Assembly: GCF_003286085.1 (NCBI RefSeq)
Contig: NW_020825355.1
Location: 1,176,728-1,240,727, forward strand
DNA: 64,000 nt
From: Drosophila persimilis
Lineage: Eukaryota > Arthropoda > Insecta > Diptera > Drosophilidae
Direction: 5' to 3'
The number at the start of each line of letters is the position of its first letter. The stretch's first letter is position 1. A program made the position numbers and the translations under genes. Shown one piece after another: positions 25,373 to 34,680 of the stretch. The notes under the pieces are model-generated. The model saw nothing but the letters and a program-made list of their open reading frames with translations. It had not been told where the DNA came from and made no database searches.

Positions 25373-25514
25373 CCAGATGTGGACCGTTCCGGCAAACAGT
25401 CCATAAATAGAAGACGTGCCCTGTTCCAAAGGTAGTTCTGTCGACATCCGGTCGTTTGATAAGAAATCTCTCTCTGTCTCCAGCTAAATGAGCCTCATCA
25501 TCTCCTCCTTCCCT
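23630..25514. other. non-coding spacer
   Basis: No gene supported. It contains an AACAG pentamer run near 24148-24172, C run near 24718-24732, ACCC-type repeats near 24908-24938, CT near 25025-25044, (TTG)n at 25178-25204 and (CTG)n at 25345-25371. Confidence 0.75.
25345..25371. repeat. (CTG)9 trinucleotide repeat
   Basis: Nine uninterrupted CTG units. A minus-strand frame reads them as poly-Ser, but no gene is supported around it. Confidence 0.95.
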
Positions 25515-25680
25515 CAGACAGAGGTGGGTCCCCCATTGCCCCACCACTCCCCGCAGCATCAGGCAGAGGTGGGTCCCCCATTGTCCCCCCACTCCCTGCA
25601 GCATCAGGCAAAGGTGGGCCCTCGTTTTCCCCACTCCCCGTAGCTTCAGGCAGAGTTGGACCACCATTTCTTCCACCAGA
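25515..25680. repeat. 45-bp tandem repeat, about four copies
   Basis: Units contain AGGCAGAGGTGGGTCCCCCA and are spaced about 45 bp, that is 15 codons. The minus strand stays open through all copies in two frames, one giving a PPLPDAAGSGG repeat. Coding use is possible but unsupported by splice sites or a downstream domain. Confidence 0.85.
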
Positions 25681-26640
25681 CAAAGGTGAGACTTTCCAGG
25701 GGGAGAAATGCCTGCCCCGAACTTTGGCTTCTTTATGGATTTATGGGATCTTTGAGGGAAGTCTAGTTAGGGGGGGGGGGGGGGGGGGGGGGCGAAAGAG
25801 TTTCCCCTGAACTGCAGATCTTTTATCCTTGAAAGCTGCTCTTTGGCATTGCCTTTTCCATCACAGAATCTGAGGCAATCTCCCCTAAATCTGCCCCAAA
25901 TGGCCGATGATTGATGGTGTTTCCAAGCTAAATAGTAGATGATTGATGGGCAATCTTATTGAGGCCTGATTGATGTTGAAACTCTGCCGAATGGTGGAAG
26001 ATCTTCAATTTTCGGCCTCTAAAGCCCCTCTTAATGGATGATTCTAGAGCTCTACCGAGATCCATTTCCTGTGCAGATCCTTTTTTGCCTATTTGTATCC
26101 TTTGGTTGGATTTATTCGCGGCAGAAACTTTCCTTTAATCTGCCATTCTTCCGAGCTGTTCCTTTTTTTCCAATCGACTTTCAGCTTATTTTATGACGAA
26201 AACTTTTGTTTAATTGAAACAATCGAGAGGGGGGCCGAGAGAGGGGAAGAAAGTTCATAAAAAATGGGTTAATTCTTTTTTTGCATTTCTGCGGCTGCGG
26301 CTGTCGCTGTCGCTGTCGCTGTGATTGGAGGCGCTGCCTGGTTGCTGGCGCTGCTGATTGTTTCCCGGCGACTGGCTTTCCATTGTGTTGCAACTTGCTG
26401 CAAGAACTGTCGATGAGCGGGTAAATTGTTGGAAAGTTTTTCCATCCCCACCCCGCCCCTCCCCTCACACAGTCTCCTCTGGCGCAGACAATGAAGGTAT
26501 TTATTAAAACAAACTTGGGTCGACGCAGCGGCCTTGGGGCGGGGGGGAGGGTTGGGGGGAGGGGCGAAAGTTTAGCCGCAGTTTGAGACGGCGACGGAGT
26601 CTCGGTGTCTGCCAGCGGCAGGCGCATAAATGTCACTTAC
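25681..26640. other. non-coding spacer
   Basis: Contains 23 G at 25770-25792, then a moderately GC segment to 26100 with no repeats and no recognisable gene. A minus-strand frame through 26181-26636 is Pro/Gln/Arg-rich and not convincing. Confidence 0.7.
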
Positions 26641-26821
26641 GCGCTTCTTGACGCCCAGCCCCAATGCGGCGGCAGCGCCAACGCCATTGTGGGGCATCAG
26701 CCATTGAGAGAATTGTGAAAGTGACAATTTCGACAGCCACCAGCTGGGAGGAGTCGGAGTCCACCCAGAGTCCTTTGGGACGATCCCGAGGCGTCGTCCC
26801 CGTCGTCGTCCCCGTCGTCGT
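26641..26821 (-). CDS. candidate minus-strand exon, gene unknown
   Basis: The exon lies between an acceptor CTTTGGCCAG, preceded by an ACTGAAT branch-like site, and a perfect donor CGC|GTAAGT at 26640-26635. Two frames look coding. One (start phase 0, end phase 1) reads GLWVDSDSSQLVAVEIVTF and then MADAPQWRW; its TGA just after the donor would be spliced out. The other could begin at an internal ATG and reads MPHNGVGAAAALGLGVKKR up to the donor in phase 0. I could not find flanking exons or identify the protein. Confidence 0.3.
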
Positions 26822-27419
26822 CTGGCCAAAGTGTAAGTGCAAATTCAGTTTTGGTTTAATTTCGACAGGCTGTGGTCGGTCGGTTGCCCCTCTGCAGCAA
26901 GCAATCGAGTCGACTGCAGCAAGTCCTTGCCATTGACCAAAAGCTGTCAACAGAGTGCCTTCCTCTGGAGTCCTGTCTCTGGCTCCCCCCTCCCCTTGTC
27001 AGCTGCGATCTTTATTAAGTTTTCGCTTACTTTTCGCCAAGTGCGACAGAAAGTTTTTCGGGTCTCTTCTGTCCCCCCCCAACCCCCCCCCACCCCCCTC
27101 CCCCACTCTGCCCTTCTCTACACAACTTTCGTCTTTGCCTTCCAAATAGAGTTTTTCCTTGTTTTTCCACATTTCGGCTTTTGTTTTCTGGTTAAGATTG
27201 AAATCTGGCCATTCCATAAAGTCTAACCCCAACCCGTTCCACCTCTAACCTTCCCTTAATCCCTCCCCCCCTCAATAGCCATTTCCATTTTGGTGGCAAC
27301 TTTCTTTCGTTCTTTCTTTCGACTGCAAATTTGTTGTCTATTGCTTTTCGTACAAAGAACTTTTCATTGGTGGAAAATTAATATTTTCGAAAAGTTTTCG
27401 GACTAAAAAATATTATATG
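26822..27419. other. non-coding spacer
   Basis: C-rich tracts near 27073-27106 and AT-rich sequence; nothing gene-like. Confidence 0.75.
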
Positions 27420-27760
27420 GGGCACAGCCACTGTGGGAGAGAGAGAGAGAGCAGACACAGTGGGAGAGAGAGGAAGAGCAGGAGAAGAAGTGCTCAGCCA
27501 CAGTGGGAGAGAGCCAGCAGGAATGCACAGCCACAGTGGGATAGACCAGGAGTATGCAGCCACAGTGGGAGAGAGAGAGAGTAGGTAAAGTGCTTAGCCA
27601 CTGTGGGAGAGAGACAATAGGCGTGCACAGCCACTGTGCGAGAGAGAGAGAGTAGTTGAAGGAGTGCACAGCCACAGTGGTAGAGAGAAAGAGAGAGTAG
27701 AAGGAGTGCTTAGCCACTGTGGGAGAGAGACAGCAGACGAGCACAGCCACAGTAAGAGAG
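27420..27760. repeat. CAGCCACAGTGGGAGAGAG repeat, about nine units
   Basis: The core CAGCCAC(A/T)GTGGGAGAGAG recurs at roughly 27425, 27495, 27528, 27557, 27595, 27628, 27669, 27711 and 27744, with unit lengths of about 32-70 bp. CCACTGTGG/CCACAGTGG is a near-palindrome, and every unit carries GAGAG, the GAGA-factor core. Confidence 0.9.
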
Positions 27761-28232
27761 AGCATGAGCCGGAGATTCCCCCAAGTAAAAGTCCAGCACG
27801 TCTGCCTCATTTCCTCTCTCCTTCCCTCTCTCTCTCCCTCTCTCTCAGTTATTCAATATTTTGGTATTTATCTTGTCAGAACAATAAAATAGGGCACAAA
27901 TACACAGACAGGACATGTGTTCGAGTGTCTGTGGCGTGGCGTGGCGTGGCGAAGGGAGTAGCCAGGAGCCGGAGTCCTGTGCTATGTGGGTCACTGTGTG
28001 GAGAGGCCTGGAGCAGCTTGCCATCGGAATTTACATGTTCGAACATTCCCTTTTAAGCATTTTGTAAGCCATTGGAAAATTGACATAAGCTGCTTGTACT
28101 CCTCTCTTTTCTCCGTGTTCCCCCCCCTGCCTCTGGCTCTCCCTGCCCCCTGCCCCCTGCCCCCTTGCCTCATCGATTCTTGAGACGTATATGAAATGTA
28201 TTTTTCTAAGCAAAAAAAGAAAAGCGAAAACG
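27761..28232. other. spacer upstream of the 28-kb coding-like stretch
   Basis: CT tracts at 27813-27846, GGCGT repeats near 27932-27951 and CTGCCCC repeats near 28142-28162. No TATA box or good initiator was picked out. Confidence 0.6.
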
Positions 28233-29000
28233 ATGCCAGACGCAGACCCAGAGACGAAGACAGAGGAGATGCTGCGGCACAAGCTGAGAATTGACCGCAG
28301 TGTGCCACAATTGGTGCAACTGCTGCTGGGAATCCCCGATGAATTGACAGACACCTCGGACCAACACTTGCCAAGGACACGCTGGCGGTGCCTCAAAAAG
28401 TTGGTGAGCCATCGGCCGCAGATGTGAATGCCAGACTGCAGATATTTTGAGCTGCCTGTGCGGCCGAAATCATCGAAAAGCAATCCCCAAACGGTGATCC
28501 GTCCATCCGTGGCTCTCAAGGATCTCAAGTGGCGTCTGATCGAGTTTAATTTATGCATTAGCTTCTCAAAGGATGAACTGCTCCCAAGAGCCTCGCCCGG
28601 TCTGGTATTTGGAGCTACAACGGAGGAGGAGGCCCAAAGGGCCTTGGGAGGATCTACGGATCGGGCTCCAACTTATGCCGGAAGGCCTCTTCGACTGGCT
28701 TACAAATCCCTACAAGAGTGCTACCTGGAGGTCATTCTTTGTCGCTACTGTGCCTTGCACTTTCTCCTTCGACAGAAGTGGCAATATTTGCCACATAAAG
28801 TACTCCAAGATACGCCTAGATGGGATCCTATAGATACTCAGAAACCAAAATTGCCCCAAAATTATCAAACATTTTGTTCCCGCTTTTTTCTGTTTCCATT
28901 AGTTTCGCTTGCTCTTTGTATCTTTCAGATACATTATGTTAATCAAAGATGTATCTGCTTGTGGCTAACCGGTGATTTGTATCTTTGTATCTGTGGGTAA
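28233..29000 (+). CDS. unrecognised coding-like stretch with one internal stop
   Basis: I do not recognise this protein. From an ATG at 28233 (AAAACG-ATG) one frame reads MPDADPETKTEEMLRHKLRI, then a leucine-rich LVQLLLGIPDEL segment, to TGA at 28425-28427. The same frame then stays open to 29000 with good codon use (VALKDLKWRLIEFNL, GRPLRLAYKSLQECYLEV). A 48-nt intron from donor GTGAGC at 28404 to TTTTGAG at 28451 would remove the stop in frame, but it is short and its acceptor is poor. A second frame at 28573-28833 is also protein-like (LMPEGLFDWLTNPYKSATW), so a frameshift may have occurred. Past about 28860 the frame enters TATCTTTCAGATA repeats and is probably not coding. It could be a live gene with a tiny intron or a decaying copy. 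Confidence 0.35.
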
Positions 29001-29104
29001 ATCAATGACTTTTCATGTTGATCTTTCCATACCCCTTCGTTTCTACCATTTTCGTATCTACGAGATGCATTCCTTCAATAATTGATTCAAATGAACGGTT
29101 TTAT

Positions 29105-29640
29105 CTTTCAGAAACATTTTCTTTCTAACTGTATCTTTCAGATACATTTTCTTTACAGATACTGATCTTTCAGATACATTTTCTTTCTAACTGTATCTTT
29201 CAGATTCATTTTTTTTCTAACTGTATCTTTCAGATACATTTTTTTTCTCGCTGTTTCTTTTAGATACATTTTTCTTGCATATAATGATCTTTCAGACAAA
29301 TGTTCTTTCTAACTGTATCTTTCAGATACATTTTCTTTACAGATACTGTATCTTTCAGATACATTTTCCTTACAGATACTGATCATTCAGATACATTTTC
29401 TCTCTAACTGTATCTTTCAGATACATTTTATTTCTCCCTGTTTCTTTTAGATAAATTTTCTTAACAGATACTGTATCTTTCAGTTTCATTTTCTTTACAA
29501 GTACTGATCTTTAAGATGCATTATCTTGCTAACTGTATCTTTCAGATATATTTCCTTTACGGATACGGTATCTTTCAGATACATTTTGCTTACAAATACT
29601 GTATCCTACAGATACATTTTCTGTCTAACTGTATCTATCA
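29105..29640. repeat. TATCTTTCAGATACATTTTCTT tandem array
   Basis: About fifteen diverged units carry the interrupted palindrome TGTATCTTTCAGATACA followed by TTTTCTTTCTAACTG or TTTTCTTTACAGATAC, with spacing of about 33-45 bp. Single copies appear outside, near 28918 and 33615. Each palindrome can form a small hairpin. Confidence 0.9.
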
Positions 29641-31293
29641 ATAAATTTGCACTTTTGATGCTTTTAATGCTGTTCTTTTCACTTTGTATTTTTCAACTAC
29701 ATTTGCACTTTGTATCTTTCAGATACGCTTTCATTTTTGACGCTGATTTGTTGCTTAATCGTTTATTTGTTTCCCCGTCACCGCGACCGACCCCGCCCTC
29801 CCCCCCCCCCACCCCATCCCCTGCCGCAAAATATATTTTTATCAATTTCGAATCGGGCGACGACAAAAACCGCAAATTAAATCGTTTTCGGGTGCTGGCA
29901 AAATTTATTTCTAGCGCGTGGTAAAAGCCGCAATCCCCACACGCACTCGCACTGGCAAACACCCACCCACACACACACACACACCGACACACACACACAG
30001 GATGTACCGTTCCACGAGTAGAACAGAGTGCAAAAAATTAGAGAACGGCCAAAGCCAAAGCCAAAGCCAAATCACAGCCAACGCTGCAGCGTTTGCCAGC
30101 AACCGAAATTATTCTGTGGATTTTGCGGCCTGGGCGGTGGGGCAAGAAGAGAGTGTGTCCCTCCCCTCCCCTGGGACAGGCGTTGCACGTTCACACTCTG
30201 GGCCATAAATTGCACCAACGCCTTGTTGGCCAATAAATACTAAAGTCTTGATATGCACTGTGGCAAACATCGGTGTTGTGGCGCCAAGTGCCATAAAGTT
30301 GTTGTTGTTCCAAGCGGGGGGGCGGGGGCGGCAGCGGGCAGCGGGCAGCGGGCGCGGCTAATTAAAGTTTGTGCCGCATTTTCAAATTAAAAATTGGTAA
30401 TTTGTGTACAGATTTCCATCAACAGAGCTGGCCTATCGAACCTTTGTATACCCTCTATGGGGCTTTGGCAGGGGACTGGGGAAGATTATGAAGAAACTAT
30501 GGGGGTTTGCCCTAGTTTGAAGGGCAATAGATACGATTTAGACTGGTTCTTTCTTTGTCTAGGACGAAAATAATCCTCCGTGATTCGAAGGTACAGTTTT
30601 AAGTGGAGAAACCTTTAAGATCGGAGCACTAGGAGGTCTGAAAATCCATGTCTTGCTGAAGAACCCAGCGAATAATCGAAGCCCTGAATCATAAAGAATA
30701 TTTCTATCTACTAAAGTGGAGATTTTGCCACACGTTTCCACACAAAAACAGGTGGAAACTAAGCCTGTCGTGTGGCTCCTGGAACACCTGGTACTAATGG
30801 GTAATCCTGGCGTCTATGCCAAACGTTTCGAGTGCTTTTTGCATATATATATTTTGTTTTTATTGCGTGGGTGGTGGACGATGCCATGCTTGAGGGATCT
30901 CCTGGTTTATGCCCCTGACAGCAGACGACGACGACGACGACGATGGAGAGGGTCATAAAATCTGTGCTGGCCGTCAGGAATGGCGGAATGGAACGGCATC
31001 GAGTATATGACTCGGCTGATTGTGGTCTCCCATGGAAGTCATCAGAGGAGACAGGTTTATGTCTCGGAACTAGACATTTTATGTGTTTGCATTTCCCATT
31101 TTCCATTTTTCGTCGTTGTTTTTGTTGTTTTTTTTTCCGTCATTATCAGTCGGCGAACAGGCGGAATATTTCCACCTTAAAGGGGATTCCCATGGAAGGA
31201 ATTTGATTTCGAATAAAACATGTTTTTTGTTGTTAAGTGTGTTTTTTACCCACACATACATACATATATCTTTTTTAATTTCCTCTTCAGGAC

Positions 31294-31324
<31 letters not shown>

Positions 31325-34300
31325 TTTGGGGGGCCAAAAATTTTTCATTTCGTTTCGGGAGGAAAATATTTTCATTTACTTTGGCGGCCATTAAAACCAC
31401 ACGCTGGAAAACCGCATTTGGAAAACATTTTAAATACCTTTTTACATTTTTATCAGAGCGCGTAGCCGTATTGGACATTTTTGTGTGCGAATTTTTTGTT
31501 TTTTTTTTGTTTGTCCAGAGATTTATTTCCATTCGAGCTTTCAATTTTCACTGAAACTGAAACGAAAGCCGCGTGCCTGATTCCGGATTTTAGGTTTTTT
31601 TCGCTTTACTCGATTTTCCAAAAATTTTCATTTTAGTTGCAGTTTTTGTGGTGCCTTTTTTTGTGTATTAAACAAAAATTCTAATTAAATTTTTTTATGA
31701 TTTTCCAAACGTTTGAGGGAAATTGATTTGCTTTAGGGGGTTGATTGGCTGCCAAGGAGGGTGGGGGGGGTGGAGGGTTGGAGGGTCATTCGCTTGATTT
31801 AATGATTTTTCTCACAGTCTCAAAAGTAAATATTAAATATTTGCTTGTCGCCACCTGCGGTGGCAGGAAAGGAACGCCGCGCCGCACCGCGCCGCGCCGT
31901 GCCGGAACGTGCCACATTTCAATAAAACAATCAATTGTCAAAAACATGTATAAACACACAAGTGGCGGGAGGGAGGAAGGGGGGTGCAGGGGGCAGGGGG
32001 CAGGGGCAACAGGAGACAACAATCGAATTCCGGGCGCGGGTGTGTTTCCACTGAGATTCAAGTGGCGCGGTTGGTGGGCGGGGGGCGGGGGCGGGGGCGG
32101 GTGCGGGTGCGGCGTTTTTGTCACTGGGAAAAGCCACGACGACCACCAAAGTTGATTTGCATGTCATTAACAGGGAGGGATCCCAATCAAACGGAACTGC
32201 AGCTAAAAATAGGGGAAACCCAGAAGCAAGGGGTTTGCGGCAGTGGCAGTGGCAGTGGCAGGGGCAGGGGCAGTGTAAACAAAGCCGCACACTAAAAATA
32301 TCACATGTCAGAAAGAGGAACAGACACTAATTAGTGCTTCGCGGCAGTGAATATATCCATACCGTGCCGTAATGATGTCTGATCTGAAGATATCTGTATA
32401 TACTCGCATGTATCTGTGTATCTCTGTATCTGTGTGTGTGTGTATGTGCGGGTGGTTTGCGTGGGAAATGCATCCATCCCCAATAAATATTGATGCCATT
32501 ACGGACAAGAAATATGAGGCATAATATCCAAGGAATTGCTTGAATTTCCCATAGATTTTCCCATGCTTGTGGTTACCCATGAAATCTGTATCTCTATCTG
32601 TATCTGTATCTGTATCTGTCGAGGTTATTCATTATGGGAAAATCAATCAAATATGAACCAAATATCTACCTGTAGATATCTGATTTCCCAGCAAACATAA
32701 TTTCCCCCCCCCCCCAACCGAAACTGCCGTTTTGTTTCATATTATTTGTGGCAATCCAAGGGAAAATCCCTCTTGCAGATTGGCAAACAAAAGCTTTCAC
32801 AATTTGCGAGAGGCTCCACAAAAACACCGAAAACACCAAAAAAAAAAAAAAAATGCCAATCTATCGGAGGAGAGTAGAAATCAAAGTCCCCAAACACCAA
32901 CACCAACAGGTGCCACACAGCACGGGGCAGCTGCAGGACGAGCAGGTGCTTTGCCTGTTTTTCCTGCCAGAATTCATGTGCATTTTGATGTCGTTTTTTT
33001 TTTTGTTCTTCATTCGTTTTCGTTTGCATGGGAAATGTGCAAACAAAACTGTGAATAACAAAAATTGTGGGGCGGATAGAGGTTTGGGGTGGAGGGGGGT
33101 GAGGGGGGGCTGCAAGTGTAACTAAGCTTTAATGGGGAGTCCTGGCAACAGCCTCCGATTCAATCTGATCCTGCCACCAGCTGCAGCACAGACAAGTTGT
33201 TGCGGTATCCAGCTGCAGCAGGAGGCAAGGCCAGGGATTGCCGGGGATTGGGTGTGGAAGAAGCAACATGGGGCATGGGGCATGGGGCATGGGGCTATGG
33301 AATGGCAGCAGACGATGGAGTGTGCCAGGCATTGGCTGAAGTTCAAATCCCAACAAAATTATTAATATGACTTTAGAAACCTAAGCAGCCAAGCGTTTCT
33401 CCCTGCACCCGGGCACCCCGCCCCCTGCGGTTGCCAAGACACCCGACAGATGTATCTGCTGGATGCATATTCAACAGCAGAAGCAGCAGCCAGCTCCCAG
33501 GCCTCCGTCTCTTTGGCAGTCTTTTGGGGCCCAAATTATGCCTAAGCTCTGATGCACTCTGCTGTTCCTGCTGCTCTCCTTTACCCCAGAAAAATTATCT
33601 CACAGACCGTGTGTGTATCTTTCAGATACAGGCACTAAATTTGCAGGCACATTATTTAGTTGTTTGAGGCGGGCACAGTGCGGCGGTTAGGTCTTCTGTT
33701 ATCTGTTTGTGGTTAAGGGATTATATATACAGATATGTATACATATATAAGATCTTGAGAACCACCAGCCACACCCACACACCCACACACACCAGCTCTG
33801 TGCAAACGAAACCGCCTAAGCCTCAGACTCTGCCTCTGCCTCAGACTCTGCCCCTGCCTCTGACTGTGCCACCGCCACAGACTCTGTTGTGTGATAACTT
33901 TGTGTTTGCTCTTGCCTTTCAGCTGCTGGACTTTGTTTTGCTGCTGCTGCTGAGGTTGAGGTCCTTCGTAGAACCTTATCCACACCTTGTTTACGCATTT
34001 GTGCTGCGATTTTTTGCTCTCTCTCTCTCTCTGGGCCTCACACCCTCAACAAGTTTATCGCTGCTGCTGGAACTCTTGGTCCGTTTCGCTCCTGTCTCTA
34101 ATTTACATAACCACGCAAATTAGTTTTGCGTCTGCTGCAGTTTTTATCTGCTGCACAACTTTGTCACGACTGCAGCCTCCTGCAGGCTGTGGGTCCTGCC
34201 CCTGGTACTCCCACACCCACTCCTCGCACTTCCCGCACTCCTCGCTTCACTTTAAATTTAGTTGCCAAAGTTATTTAAACTTTTCATACCCTACCACGGG

Positions 34301-34419
34301 GGGGCATACCCTTTATGGACAGTCGTTTGGCAGGGCACAAAATACAGACAGGTGGAAGTTGTTTCAATTCCAAGCACTGAAGGCAGAAGAGATGACGCTC
34401 TCATTCCCTTCATTCCACC
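29641..34419. other. non-coding spacer
   Basis: No gene supported. It holds CA near 29960-30000, CGACGA near 30927-30941, (CA)n at 31296-31324, GGGCGG repeats near 32079-32108, GTATCT hexamers at 32590-32620, GGGGCAT repeats near 33270-33295, and a TGGAACACCTGG motif copy at 30773-30792. A frame at 30943-31206 starting MERVIKSVLAVRNGG is short and unsupported. Confidence 0.7.
31296..31324. repeat. (CA)n microsatellite
   Basis: Perfect CA run of about 29 bases. Confidence 0.95.
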
Positions 34420-34680
34420 TTTTCCAAACAGCTGACACTGGCATTCTTTTCGTTGGACTTCGCTCCTTTCCCACGCGTTCCACTTCTTCCAAACAGCTGA
34501 CGCTGTCATTCTTTTCGTTGGACTTCGCTCCTTTTCCACGCGTTCCACTTCCTCCACACAGCTGACGCTCGCATTCCCTTCGTTCCCTTTTCCACACAGC
34601 TGACGCTGTCATTCTTTTCGTTGAACTTCGCCCCTTTCCCATGCATTCCACTTCCTCCAAACAGCTGACGCGCTCATGCT
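34420..34680. repeat. 65-bp tandem repeat with CAGCTGAC core
   Basis: CAGCTGA(C) cores lie at about 34429, 34494, 34559, 34597 and 34662, giving periods of 65, 65, 38 and 65. The 38-bp unit is an internally deleted copy. Units share CATTCTTTTCGTTGGACTTCG. CAGCTG is an E-box. Open minus-strand frames over it are repeat-derived. Confidence 0.9.

Noticed and set aside
34280..34330. ATACCCT...CATACCCTTTATGG pair, like a transposon end
   Set aside because: Too short, no target-site duplication and no transposase nearby; similar words (ATACCCT) recur singly at 30.45, 50.86 and 63.85 kb.
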